64,000 nucleotides of DNA from Rhodamnia argentea (Eukaryota > Streptophyta > Magnoliopsida > Myrtales > Myrtaceae): NCBI RefSeq assembly GCF_020921035.1, contig NC_063156.1:8618001-8682000 (forward strand). Reading direction: 5' to 3'. The position numbers were made by a program, and so were the translations under genes. Positions 11,952 to 33,744 of this stretch are shown here, piece by piece. Below the pieces are notes generated by a model that was not told where the DNA came from, made no database searches, and saw only the letters and a program-made list of their open reading frames with translations. Position 1 is the stretch's first letter. Each line of letters begins with the position of its first letter.

Positions 11952-12990
11952 ATTGAGTGGAAGCCAAAAAGTTGTTTTTATTCTCATGAATGAAGTGGAG
12001 CGCCAAGAGAATAAATGCATGGCAAATAAAAAAAACAGAATATTATCCCAATGTCAGGAACAAAGCCAAGAAGAAGCCTCCGAGTATATTCTTCTTTTTT
12101 TGCATTCCTTGATCTCGTGAGATTCTGAAATTGGACCCTCCTTCCACAAAAGAGGCAGCCATGCATCCATGCAAAATCGCATAAGTATCATTCCTTCGAA
12201 GCTTGCTCTTTAGCTTTATTCAAGATATTTTCTTTGATAAAAAAGTACGACTGATCTCATCGATGACGTATTCGATAGTGATCGTGTCGCTGTCGTAAGC
12301 ATCGGAAGATAATGCGACGTAGGACGATCTGCGCTGCTTTGGCATAGTTCCGAAATGACATTTGCATGGAATAACTTTTCCATTAATACGTGCCATATTC
12401 ACCTGTAGACGTGGCCAAACCACAATGCAATTGATTCTTGGGTCTTCCGAGCATAACTTTTTGGGCTGCCCGCGATCAATCATAATCATCAATCACACGG
12501 TTATCGGAAGATAAAAGCGAGATTCGAGAACGAGATCACGGCGAGGGCCTAAAAAATATCTAAGGCAGACGAAATTGGTGTTGCCAAGCTATGGATATTG
12601 AGATCCGATGTACTAAGAACTGTGCGAGGGAATCTATGTTATCCACTAGTAATTGCACTAGGATGGATGTTGTGGGTGTTTGTTTTGCTTGTCTTCCTCG
12701 AAGGTGGCAAAGAGGATATTGTGTAATAAAGAAGATCAGTGAAATATACCAAGGATGTGCTGTTGGCATATATGCTTTTTCCAAGTCCTAAGGAATAGTA
12801 TGATGCATACATGGCCCAGGGAGAATCTAGTTCTGATTCATGGTCAGGGTGAGCATATGTTTGTGTATTGGGTTCTGAGGATATACCAAGTAGCTGCCTT
12901 GTGAAGAAGAGACCATCATCCGTCTCTCTTCCACTAGGTACATATACGTATGTATTGGACAGAATTGATTGTTTTTTGGTATATTTTATT
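11952..12990. other. Intergenic with one unrecognised minus-strand frame (12220-12492)
   Basis: A 90-residue minus-strand frame at 12220-12492 includes SSYVALSSDAYDSDTITIEY and looks more protein-like than its surroundings. I do not recognise the family. No splice partners or promoter were found, so it could be a pseudogene fragment or chance. The rest is featureless. Confidence 0.3.
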
Positions 12991-13660
12991 GGAAAGATTA
13001 TTCGAAGAGTCCCAAACCTTTTTATTTTGTTAATTGAGTTATAAACATTTTTCACGTTTTGTTAATTGAGTTCATTCGATTAATGTTGGCGAAAAAAATG
13101 GCGTGGATGCCAGTCATTTTGCTGGGCATAGCCGGCGCCGATATGGACAATTTCATATTATATTTTAATATTTTTTTAATAGTTTAATATTGGAAGTGGC
13201 TGGCGAGGGTCGTTTGTCCCTTGCCGGCAACTAGGCGAGGGTCTTTGCCCTCACCGGCCAATGGGGTCATCGAAAGGCTTATCGACCCTCTCGGTGTAGA
13301 CATTGGAGGTTGGGCGGTATGTGCAGCTTGTCCATGAGATAGAGTTGTGTAGCTCAAGATTGAGGCAACTAACACGGCGGGCTCTCGGCCTCCGACACTG
13401 TTCGACTTGTACGTTGTGGCCAATGAGGTCGCATGTCCCTTGCAAGCCACAGGGCGAGGGTCGTCGGGCCCACGCCGGCCAATGGGATCATCAAAAGCCT
13501 TATCGACCCACTCGGCATAGAGATTGGCGGTTGGGCGGTATGCGCAGCGTGTCCATGAGATAGAGTTGTACACTTCAAGATTGAGGCAACTACTAACACG
13601 ACGTGCTCTCGGCCTTCAACACTGTTCGGCTTGTAGACGTTATGCCAAAACGAGAATTTT
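12991..13660. mobile_element. Degenerate palindromic element with GC-rich tandem core
   Basis: Begins with an arm of the same type as other elements here (ggaaagattattcgaagagt, then repeated ttgttaattgagtt), followed by the gcgtggatgcc phrase. It then passes into a GC-rich core with gcgagggtc words. The core holds two ~170-bp direct repeats, about 13255-13427 and 13478-13650, both with gcttgtccatgagatagag-type text. A clear right arm is missing. Confidence 0.55.
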
Positions 13661-13710
13661 TCTATGGATCAAAAACTTAATAATTCGTATCTGAGTTCAT
13701 AAAATTATCA

Positions 13711-13833
13711 GAGGTGAACAGTTCCATACCCGTTAGAACCGGTTCATGCATACCTTAGTTTTTATAATATGACCGATTCCCACCTGTCCGATTATTTAAT
13801 TTTCAGTTCTATTCTAAAATAATGCTCACCTTT
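13711..13833. mobile_element. Small fragment related to the ggttcc-rich palindromic family
   Basis: Starts aggtgaacagttccataccc and ends taatgctcaccttta. This resembles the termini of the element at 10083-11338 (aggggtgagc / gctcacccct) on a ~120-bp scale. Called by eye from the terminal words and ggttc-type text. Confidence 0.45.
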
Positions 13834-16127
13834 ATAAATTATTTAAAGAAATAAATAACAAGAAGAAAACTCGCTGAGTCTCGCAAAAAAACAAAAAAAC
13901 AAAAATTTCGCAAATGCTATATGGTGGGACCAACTCTATCCGTCATGTCAAACATATGATCGGTGGGTGCAACACTGATCCATAATCATCCAAATTTGTA
14001 TATTTTCTTAGCTAACTAACGTGGTTAAGAGCCTCTTAAGGGCGAAATGCGAATTACGCGGTAGCAACCGAATGATTGTCATGCGTGCTTGGAGTTAATA
14101 AGCACTGATTCGATCGTCGCACCGGCATCATACAGAATAAAAAATAGCATCATCTTAGCAAAATAAAAATAAAAATAATAACCATATACGTGTTGCTATA
14201 ATTGAAAGAGATTACAAAATCGCAAAACGAATGGCCACGTAGAAGAGGAATGGGACCGCCATGGACGCTTGCATGTTGAGCACATGCATGCATCCGTCGC
14301 ACCAAAGTGTCTTGGACAGCCGTCACGTGAGCTGACTTGGACGTACGCGTTTGGAACGGCATGCCGTCCCTCTTGCCGACGCTGGTGGAGCGCGTTTGAC
14401 ATGAGAACGTTTTGCACAGAAACGACAACAACGGGGCACCGCCCACCATCTCCTATACCTATCACAAAGTGTGCTTTTTTTTGTCCTCTCGCCCGTCATT
14501 GCCACCACTACAAACTGGCATGCATTCATGAATAAAGAAAAATACTTTCCTAATAATACTATCAGAAACGATATAATCTTAATCGTAAATTCACACGTTA
14601 TCATTGCATATTTTGCATAATACACTCATTATTTGATCTGAACGGTTGTTTGTATTCCCTTCTTTATTCATTTTTGAGAGATCGCATGGTAAAAAATAAT
14701 TGACAAGATTATCAGATTGTTAGGTTAGCAGCTCCCATAAATATTATAGGGTTTAAGTTAATTTGTGGCGTTTATGGATGGTAAATTTTCTTTAGAAATT
14801 GAATAGGTTTTTTTTTTCCTTATTTTTGCCATGGTAATATTTGCTTCACTTTTATTTATTTTTATGTCAATAGTCGGGGAAATTACGGAGACTGCCCGTA
14901 TAGTTCACGTGCAAGGCTCGTGCAGACAGATGTGCAAAGTCCGTGCAGACGTGACTCTTAAAAAGTCTAACAAATGAATTTAAATTGAGAGGGGGATAAT
15001 ATGTTGTGCATGTAAAGAGCATATGAATTTCGTAAACGAATGATGTTGGATATTTCAACAAGAAAATTTAATATCCGTGATAGAAATATGATCCGCCGAA
15101 TTCTTTCTAGTTTTTTTACCAGCTATCTGATGTCTACATCTGATAGATTTTATCAATATAATTTTGATTTTGGAATTTAACGTGGATACCTAAATGACAA
15201 GCCAAGTCCAGCAAAGCTCACGCAATGTCTTTGTCACTAAGTCAAAAGTTGTGTCCTTTTTTCTGTGAATAGTCCAGAGTTTTTATTAATAAGGCCCATG
15301 AAGACATATGATCTAAGATCAGCCAATTTTTTTGTTAAGATCACAGGAAATTGTAACCCTCCGGTTAAAGTTATCATGTGTTTAATCTAAGCTATTTCAA
15401 CATTGCACACGTCATGCTGAGTCATCAGTGGACCGGCTTTTTTTGAAAAGTTCCTCCTTTTCGATGGGGTATCCCACAAAAAAGGTAAGCGATTATCAAA
15501 TAATATCTCGCATATGCTGTCCAGCATGCATGGCTTTAACCTTAGTGTAAAATAAAAATAAAAAAAAAAAAAAGCTTTATTCTTGTCTGGAATACTCAAC
15601 AAGTTCCTTCATCACCAAGCAACTTCACAACTCTTGTCGGTCTGAATCACAAGCCCAAAGAGAATTTCATTTATGTCTACATTTAATCTATACATCCAGA
15701 TAAAAAAGGAAAAAATAATAATAATACTCGGCATTATTCTGAATATATTATATTATTCCATGGTTGAATGATGATATGCTATTTATCTGGAAACCAACTT
15801 GTCCCAATATGCTTTTGGAGTGTGTTCATCCGACATGGGATATCCACAAGACAAAGGCACACAAATCTCTGTGAAAATCAGAGAAGCATCATCATAGGTT
15901 TCGTAGAATTTGTGATAAGGTCATGATTTGGTTTATCGTGTGCTTTTTATATTCTTTTCGATAAGGGGGCATCTTTTGGATTCACAATAATGATGGTGTC
16001 ACCCATTTTTCTGGTTTGATACCCGACCGAGGCTATTGGTTACTTACCAACTTTGAGACACGCTCAATACCCAAAAACAAGAAAAATTGCCTCGCATGGT
16101 TTATAGATTTTGGTTCAATAAGCAATA
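13834..16127. other. Intergenic, nothing recognised
   Basis: AT-rich with short chance frames only. A patch at 14220-14470 is more GC-rich, with a cacgtg word at 14325-14330, but no gene was identified on either strand. Confidence 0.4.
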
Positions 16128-16650
16128 GGAGTGAGTATGGTCTAGGTGGGCGGTTCCCACCCCACTAAGGGCCGATTCCGAAAAATTGAAATCGAAAACC
16201 GATGGTTGGTTCCATGGATCCATCCCGGAGCCAAACCGCTAATTCACTCCAGCCTTCGAGTGGCTCTATGGAATCGGTCTCACTAAGCAAATGGAAGCAA
16301 CCAGTCATGAGTCGATGGGAGTTCAAAATTGAGGCCGTGAGTTGATGGGAGTCGAGGTTGTGAGTTGAGAGATGGAGATAGGGAGACTAAGGTGAGAATA
16401 AGAGTTTGAGATGAGATGAACAAGCTTCAAATAAGAGATTTAAATTTTTTTATTTTTTAAAAATAAATAATATATATTATAAATTACCCGTCTAGGTGGG
16501 CGGGTGGGAGGTTCCACACTTGGGGCGGAGAACAAATTAGAATCGGAACCGAACCTTTTGCCTTAGGAACAGCTGGTTCCAAGCCGATTCGGTCCGATTC
16601 CGAGTGATCCAGGTGGTTCTTAATTTCTTTGCATACCCTTAACCTACAAT
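16128..16650. mobile_element. Degenerate element of the ggttcc-rich family
   Basis: The left end ggagtgagtatggtctagg, with ggttccca and gccgattccgaaaa, is answered on the right by gccgattcggtccgattcc, ggtggttctt and gcataccctt. This is the same vocabulary as the 10083-11338 element. The inner part carries gagttgatgggagt repeats and an AT-rich run. No coding capacity. Confidence 0.5.
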
Positions 16651-16651
16651 A

Positions 16652-17205
16652 CCATTCCCGAACTTTTATGTCGTTCAATGTGGTCCCTGAATTATTGGTA
16701 AATGTTCAATCTATTCCTTAAACTATTTGAAAATGTTGAATGCCATCCTTTTGTTAATTCAAGTTAACACAATCTACTTCCAATTCTTTAAGTTTGAACG
16801 GTGGTCAAAAAAAGAAGTTGCACGTGGATTGTCTACGTAAGATATTTATCTCAAATTAGGAAAAAAAATCTCCACATGGAATATTTGAAGTCCCTAATTT
16901 ATTTCCTTCCTTTTGTAAAGTAGATGGGATAAAAAAAATGGAGATGTTGACTTTTTTTTTTTTTTCGAAATACAGTTATGTACATAATAATCCACATCAT
17001 CGGATAACGTTCAATTTGTAGTTTAAGCAAACGAAATGACTATGTTGAATATTTACCAATAGGTTATGGACTATATTGGGCAAATTAAAAATCTATGGAT
17101 GACATTGCACATTTGATCAAAGTTTGTGGACTAAGTTGAATAAATTTAAAAATTCAGGAATGACATCACACATTAAATCAAAGTTCATATACGATTTGCA
17201 TCGTT
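16652..17205. mobile_element. Palindromic element built from ~35-bp subrepeats
   Basis: The left arm reads cattcccgaacttttatg, then atgtggtccctgaat and aatgttcaat. The right arm is the reverse theme: ggactatattgggcaa, gatgacattgcacattt and ggaatgacatcacacat. Each arm consists of degenerate ~35-bp units. No open frame spans it. Confidence 0.55.
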
Positions 17206-19535
17206 TTTCCTAAAGAATAATTGTTCAGGAGTGCCTTGAGCACATCCTTAAACATAGATTTTCAATCATTGCATGGGAATGCATGCAAACTAGATTAAAG
17301 TTGCCTCCCTAGGTTGGTCAAATTTAGGCCATTTACACTGAAACTAGATCCTCCATCACGAATGAATCTTCGGTGGCCCGGAGCGGAATTAAATTTGAGT
17401 GCTAACGCCTTAATTAATGAGAAAAAAATGCTAAGTCTCCGTTTATTTGGTTGAAAATAAATGATTGAAAAGTATATTTTCAAAAATAATTGCTTGGATA
17501 GTTGAAAATAATTAGTCAATGAAAAATGTTTCCATTATCGACATCAATTTTATGTTTAAACATTTTGTGGACAATGGCAATATTTTTCTTTCATTAATTT
17601 TTACAATTGATACAAATGATTATTTTTAAAAAAATATTTCTCAAATTATTTATTTTTTGAGAAACATTAATTCAACAAGAACCCCATTTATTTTCACTAA
17701 AAAGCACCTAGTACAACTGAAAGAAAGTTTGACAAGTTACTAAGAAAAGTTAAGTTTTCCTTTATAATTTAGGACCACAGAAATACCATAAGGCCTATGA
17801 AGAACCCTGCAAGCCCTATAAACCAGCTTAGTTTAAATATTTGACTTGTGAAAATACCCCTAACATAAAGTAGTTTGCATGTGACTGGTAGAATTCGCAC
17901 AGACGACCGTCAGTTCGTGGCTTGCATATTTCTCAAAATAGGCCAATCCTTGAGATTGTAATTTAAGATTGCGTTAATCTCGCAAAAAAAAAGTCTAAAG
18001 TTTGCCCTTGCTAGATGCCAATACCCAAATTCTTTCTCGTTCACCAACATTCAAAACTTGTACTAGTAATTGAAAAATACCTTTAGTCACGCTTCTGTCC
18101 GTGATAACTATATGAAATCATACTACGGCTATTACGAACGAAACTGTTGTGAAAGTTATTTTTAGGTCATTAATACAAGTTTGGGATATTGGTATCCGGC
18201 GAATAAGACAGTAGGATGATTTTTCTTTTTGTGGGTTTTCCATTTAAGATTTGATGAGTTGTCATTTGCCAAATGATTAGCTTCCAAATTATAGAATATA
18301 AGCTAAAATTCCTCCACTTTCTAGTCAATGTTTTTCAGCTCGAGCTACCTATCCTTTGTGAAACACCCCCCCCAACACACACCCACCCCCCCCCCACCAC
18401 ACACAAAAACAAAAAAAAGCTACCTATCCTTCGCCACCCATCTGCCATCTTTAATTTCTATTTTTTCTTGAGTACCTCTTTGTCATTAATCATAATTAAC
18501 AATACTATCATGATCCGGGTTCTCCCGTTACATCGAGATCGCTCTCCAATGTGACAGCAGGTAATAAGTTTTGCAAATTGAGCTAACTTACCTTTCCATA
18601 AGCCCCATTACCAAAGATGGCATCGAATCACCGTTTAGCTCACACCTCATACTTCTTGAGATGGAAAACCCTAATCAACTTACCTACAAATCCAGTGGCT
18701 ATAGTTTGCATTTCTTTTCCGAGTATAGAACGGTAGGTTTGTCGGCCGGCGTATGGTCACATTGCAATTCTATCCATTCAAATCGAGACGGTGAAAGCCG
18801 ACCACATTTCCCGTTTACGTTAAATTTTGGATTGTTCTGCCATCTTTTGGCTCATAGATGGTACTCAATATATTTCTTTTCAATAGAAAATTAAGAAAAT
18901 CTCCGCCATATTGGATACTTGCACAAATTATCAGATAGATAGACTGGACTTTTTTTTTTTTTTTGGTCAAACAATATTCTAGAGGTGAATAGCATGAGAA
19001 TCTCTCCATCATTTTCCCATGCAAAGAGAGCGACTGCTTGCTGGTCTGATTCATGGCCGCATCAGATCGATAGTGACAGTTAAACCTACCAATCCTGAGT
19101 GACTGGAACCTCTCCGGACAGCGAGATTTTCCTAATTTTTTTTTTTTTTTTTGTTTTACCATCCTAAACTTTTCCTAGAGAAGAAGAAAAAAAAGAAATG
19201 AGAAAAAAAGTCAAAAGGATGTCAAGACCGGAGGTTGAGATCGGGTGGGGAATCAAATAACAAATTAGCTTCTGTTAATTATCCATTAGGGACGCATATA
19301 GGTCAAGATCACGTCTTCTTCGTGGAGTATTTTGACTTTTTAGTGGAAATTCTCTTTCCTCTTTTCGAGATTTTGGTTTTGATTATGCCAATTTATTCTT
19401 ATACAAAGTCGTGGTCTCGAATGTTTGAGATTATTCTCAAACGGAATGAATTGAATCATAACTCAAATAAATTCCAATCTCGAAAAAGCAAAGTAAAACT
19501 AATTTCATTCCTTCCCTATTTCAACACATGTTAAT
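17206..19535. other. Intergenic with a MITE-like fragment at 17438-17700
   Basis: 17438-17700 carries gtctccgtttatttggttg and AT-rich gaaaataa text like the element at 8104. A C-rich run lies at 18366-18401, and poly-T stretches occur at 18951-18964 and 19137-19152. No gene is supported. Confidence 0.4.
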
Positions 19536-19830
19536 TGTTGGGTTAATACCACAACAATACATATGTGACAAATTTACCTCAAACTAATTTGGTGATCATC
19601 AAAAACCTCAAATTAGTATGCTTATGACAAATTTATCCTCCGTTAGTTTCTATTAAATTGGACTAATCCAACAAAAAAACCCAACATAGTATATTTGTGA
19701 CAAACGGATGGTAAAAATCATAAATTGGTATACCCGTCAACTTAGCAATTTAACAAAAAAAAATTTAACGGATGGTAAATTTCTCACTGGATGTACCAAT
19801 TAAAAAATTTTTGTGATCAAAAAATTAATT
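19536..19830. repeat. Repeat arm with tandem tgacaaattta-type units
   Basis: Repeated phrases such as gtgacaaatttacctcaaac and atgacaaatttatcctccg recur every ~60 bp, followed by more degenerate copies. This is the same design as the other palindromic repeats in the window, but a full right arm is not clear. Confidence 0.45.
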
Positions 19831-22800
19831 TTAGATAAATTTATTGCATTATAGTAGTTTATGATTTTTTATGTTATTAACCGTTATTGTTGCCTGAAAA
19901 GGCTCATGAACCCGATCCTTCATAATTGCAATTTTGTCACCAAAGCGGAGTTCCCAAGAAAATTCTGTATTTTTTTATCCTCGAATGTTGATGTCATTGC
20001 TTGACAAGATATAGTTAAGTAAGGCCATCCTCGTCATCATGTCCATAAACCCACTTGATTTTGCTTCTTACCTTTAAGGTAAGTTTTGTCAGTGATTAAA
20101 TGGGGAAGGGAAGCGGTTCGGTCCTACTCTTAAACTTTTAAGCTAATTAATGTAACCTCGAACTTTACTTACATGAAAAGTCCAATGATTTATTTGTTCA
20201 TGCTGCTTCCAATACTTGTATGTTTAAAAGACATGCTACAGATCCCTAGAATCTCTTATTCCAGTCTTAATTTTTCACAGCCAAAGTAACTTTTTTTTCC
20301 TTTTAACTTTGTGAGCTAGTTTAGTGACTAAGAAATAGAGACATATATGTGGATTAAGCACATGGCTAGAGTTCGATTATTCACAAGTGTGTTCCACATG
20401 TGTTTCGGATCAGTAAGATATTTCGTCCCAATTTGAGAATTACCTTCACAAGAAGAGTTTTCTTTGAGAAAAACGAATTGGGAAGTATGCGCTTAAAGTC
20501 CAAAAACTTGTATCCAAAAAACGCAATCACATAATAAAAGCTTTCAACTAATGGAATCAAATATTGATACTTGTATAATTTTGCGACAAATTCCTTCTGT
20601 TAGCTCTATCTATTTCGTTTAACATGCAAAATTCTATAACCTGCTTATTTTAATCGTTTCTCTCTCGTATATGGTCGTCAGAAATTGACCTGGTCACGAG
20701 CTTAGCGCCTCGCTGGGCTCGCTCGAGCCACAAGTCTAGGTGAACAATTTCTTTCTTGGCCCCCTTTGCCAGCATAGGGTCTCTCCCTTTGCCCCCTCCA
20801 CGGAACGATCATTTTATGAGTGAATTCTAATGTTTCTTTCCATCAGGGATGGAACGGATCAATGACTTGCAAACACGGGGATCAGACCCGACCGGCGAAC
20901 CGATCGGGTCGAGCCAGAACGAACTAGTGCCTCCCGCATTATTCATCAAACAAACACACGGCACTTGTCCTTCTCTCTTTTTTGGCCAAAGGCATACGTA
21001 ACTTAGGTTGCCAAAAGGCAAAACCTAAAAGACAGGTCGTGACTCATGATGTCCCCCACACTCTTTTCTTTTTTTTTTTTTGCGCTTTTGTTTTATGTTT
21101 GGTGTCGCGTAGACAATGCCAAAGATGGGGGTTGATAAGTGGGGTAACGAATCGTAATGGCTGGGCGGTGATTTTAACCTGCTTTTCTTCAGTGGGGATG
21201 GAGTCCATGCATCGCACCGACGTACCATTTTGAAATGACTTGCTGCTGATTTGGCCCTCACTGGCCTAATGACGCACTCCCCCCTTCCCTTTTCAACCAC
21301 ACACACAAAAAAAAAAAAATTGAAATTCCACGATATTTGAAATTTTTAAAAATTAAAATGGTAGAAGAGTAAATACAAGGGTGATTTTTTACTGGTGAAG
21401 TGACCCTCAAAAGGCAAGAGAGCCATAATGGCTTCGGGCTCGTCTATTCTCCACCGATTCCCTCGCCCCCGTTATCCAAGCACCTTTGAAAACGAAGACC
21501 CTGCCTAGAGAAGGCACCGGAATATGATTCCCAAGATTATTTTTCTACAAACAAAGATCGGAATTTCGACACGATCGCGAATACAATTGATTGGAATTCC
21601 CATGATTTGACACGTCCTGACTAATTGATCATGGAAATTTAATTTAATCATGCAAAAGAATCGGTTAATGTATTTTCTTATATACGTATGAATTTTGCTT
21701 CTTGTTTAACGTAATTCATGAACTCAATGGTATATCTCATGACATGAGGTTTACTCAAAAGTAATATTCCTCCTTGATTAAAAGAACTTCATTACGTGAA
21801 TCGGTTTTAACACGTCGTGAATATGTGGATTACCTATAAGAACATGAGAAGATTGAGAGAGTATTTACTTCAACTCTTTATTTATGCCTAGGCACCTACT
21901 TCGGTGGGAAACGGGTCAGCAGCGTATGCATTCCATATCATTTAACGCCTTTTCATCTATTTTTCTAATTACGACTTACGACTCCATGAAATTAGACATT
22001 ATGAGGTCGTTCATGATGGCTTGTGATGTAGCGACAACAAACCAACCTCGGATTAATGCGCACACACGAGAGATTGATTTGAGGAATTACAATATTTCGA
22101 GTGTGTTTCTCCAATAAGGGCATCGCCGTTTTACTCATGCAACTCTACGCACCTTGCATCCCTCTTGTATCACTCAACTTCATGCGATATATATAGGCTT
22201 AAGTCCAAACCGCCAATAAAAATATGGGTTCAAATTATAAAAGCTCGATGGTGTCTAGGGCTGCAACCTTTTTGTAGATCTCCACTGGGATGGCTTCCAT
22301 AAATTCTTATCTACTTATCAAGGAGCGGGACCCTGTGTGTCCTTGTCGATGAAGAGTATGAATCCAATCCAAACATATTCTTTCGTGATCCGACGATCAT
22401 GGGTACAAGGGTCGGATTCTCGGGTTATTTATAGAATGTCCATTCCCCATCAACCCTTTTCCTCACATGGGCAATACAAATACTAAAAACAACCAGCACC
22501 GACCGCCATTCCATAAAATGGAATATTTCGTGTTCAAGACACTCTTGGGACATCGCATTCACATCGCAATCACCAAAACGATATGGGAAATTGAATGTGG
22601 AAATAATATTTTCCTCTGCATCTTGGATATCTTGCCAACATGCGCAGAACAGAAGTTATTCCCTCTCGACTGTCCATCAGGCATGGCCCCTATATAAATT
22701 CTATTCGAACTGGGGTGAAGATGAGTTGCACCCGAGCTCAAATAAAGAAAACCCAAGAGAGGAAAAAAAAATTTGAACTTTATGTTATTTTTATGTATGC

Positions 22801-22996
22801 GGAAAGAAGAAGAAGGAGGAGGAAGTCTTCAACTTCCCTTCAGCGCAACTACCCTTCCATGGTAGGAGGGATATAGCGAAGCGTCGCATTATCACACGGA
22901 AGTGGGCAGGGACTTTACATCGCATTGCGTAAGGTAAAGCAAGCAAATTTAGCAAATTATATCGCATAATATCAAGTATAATGCAACAATATTGCG
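19831..22996. other. Intergenic, upstream of the ABC transporter
   Basis: Short frames only. Nothing matches a known protein, and no long terminal repeat pair was identified. The part nearest 23 kb is presumably the distal promoter of the ABCC5 gene. Confidence 0.4.
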
Positions 22997-23463
22997 CTCT
23001 CTCTCTCCTCTCTCCTCTCGCTTCTCTCTCTCCCCTCTATCGTATGCATTCGGCGAGGGAGAGTTTGGCCTGCTTATTGTCGTCATTCTCGTCTCTCCGT
23101 CGAGCTTTCAAACGACGTTGTAACTTTTTATAGTGCAGCTGGAGAAAGCTTCTTCCTGTCTGCAACATATGAACAATAAGCTGACCCCCCCCGTCTTTTT
23201 TCTTTTTGGGTGGTGGGTTTATTGCGTTTCGCGTTTCTGTCGCAAGCTTCGGTCGCCAGAATCACCCCTTTCTTCTGCGAGTTGGGGAGATTCAAATTTC
23301 ACTCATTATCAGGAATCGGGTCATTTCCTTCGTAAATTTCTTCGCTTTTGTGATTCGTTTCGGTTGTTTCTGTGACGGGTTCTCTCCGGATTTTGATTTT
23401 GCCGAGTCGCGTTTGTCTCCTTCCCCTCTTGCGTCTGGCAGTAATATTGCGAGATAGAGGAGA

Positions 23464-23494
<31 letters not shown>
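22997..23494 (+). promoter_or_regulatory. CT-rich and GA-repeat leader region of ABCC5
   Basis: 22997-23040 is an almost pure CT tract, and 23467-23494 is (AG)14. They lie ~800 and ~300 bp before the ABCC5 start codon. Such tracts are typical of plant core promoters and 5' leaders and are candidate GAGA-binding (BPC) sites. Transcription start not determined. Confidence 0.45.
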
Positions 23495-23496
<2 letters not shown>

Positions 23497-23794
23497 AATT
23501 TGCTTTGTTTTCTCTTTCTCTGACCATCTTTCTTCTTCGTGTTCGGTGCTGATAAAAATCTGTTGGCATCTTCTGCTTTTCATGTGCAATGTGTCTTGAG
23601 ATTCTATCACCATGTAACGCACTTGTTTCTCCTTCTCTGAAACCCCTCAGATGGTGAAATGCCCTTCTCAGACCGATTCACTCCTCGTCCTCATTGCTTA
23701 AGTCGCCAACACAACAACCCCCACCGAACTAATATTACTACGATAGCTGCTGCTCCTGCATTCAATTCTCTTCACTGCGGACAGAGCTTTTTCA

Positions 23795-32499
<8,705 letters not shown>

Positions 32500-33744
32500 T
32501 TTGTGCGGCATGCCTGGGAGGCCTTAAAGGGCTCGGAGCACCAAAAATGTTGATCCAGACTGACTCACCCGATTCTTCTCCATTCGGCACTGCTTCATTC
32601 AGCCTATAAGAAAATGGATACGAGAAGGATCGAAATGAGGGAGTTTTCTGGTTCCAACTCATCACAAGTAGCCAGGAAAGATCATACGAAAGTCATTCTT
32701 TGGAGTGCCAGCGTGGGGAAGTTCGTGCAGGCTCATTTCAATGGCTACCGGAATAAGAAGGATCAGTCAGAGGCGGGGTAATAATCTAGGACAGAATAGG
32801 AGGGAGGTAATGATTCGGATTTTTCGCAATAAAAGTAGATTGTAAATTGGTGCATGTCGTCGTTCCAATATCGCAACGAAATTTTGTAGGGCTGTTATAG
32901 TCATTGTGAATACACTTAGGGTCCAGTGGCCAAAAACCCATTTTGTGGGTAGTACAGTACAGGTTTTTTTTTTCGGTCTTTCTGATCTTTTGCCCTGCTT
33001 AATGTGCTTCGGTATGGTAACAAGCAGGTCCGCTTTTTTCCTTCCCAATCTTTCGCGTCCAAGACGTTGCCATCGTTTCATGGGGGTGACTATTCTTCTT
33101 GCCTAGTTTCTGTGTTTTAAGTTATGCAGGTACGTCATAAGGCGGCCGATTGCCCGACGGCAACTTCAAGCCGAGGGTACTGTGAAATCCAGCATCTGCA
33201 TCTTTATTACAGCCGAAGGAAGTTGGCTTGACCGGCTAACTTAACAGGACTCAATGTACTAGATAGGTGCAGAGAGAGAGAGAGAGAGAGAGTCAATCCA
33301 CCCAAACAAGGCGTACCCTACCCTTGGTACGTTCGGCGGGATGGGACGGACCGGGGCGAACAATTAAGCCTGGTGGCATTTCGATTCCCGCATCTGACGT
33401 TCGTAAGGAAAGCATTAACAAGCATGAATCGCCAACTATCGAGTAGGGAAAGGGACGTCGTTCTTGCTAGTATTCACATTCCCCCCCGTGCACCAAACAT
33501 CCAAATAGAATGGCGCTGCAGTGGCTGATCTGGGTGGATAAAAACGTGATTCGTGACGGACCGGTCGTTCGGGGCTGGAACGCTCCCCACACGGCAAGAA
33601 ATGCAAAAGAGAAAATCCGAATCTGACACGACACGTTATATTTGACTCACATAGACGACGTGAGTTAAAAGTAATGTCAAGTTTCGATATAAACACAGTT
33701 ACGATCTTCCGTCACGAATTTCGTGAGTATCTAAAAAAAGGGCG
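32500..33744. other. 3' UTR of ABCC5 and intergenic spacer
   Basis: No gene is seen. The part close to 32500 is presumably 3' UTR. An (AG)11 repeat lies at 33271-33292. Confidence 0.4.

Noticed and set aside
13184-13573. Overlapping GC-rich frames on both strands at 13.2-13.6 kb
   Set aside because: They translate the direct repeats of a transposon core. The same text is open in several frames, as expected from GC-rich repeats.
23133-23375. 80-aa frame upstream of ABCC5, possible upstream ORF
   Set aside because: Phe/Arg-rich chance composition, no conserved-peptide look, and transcription start unknown.
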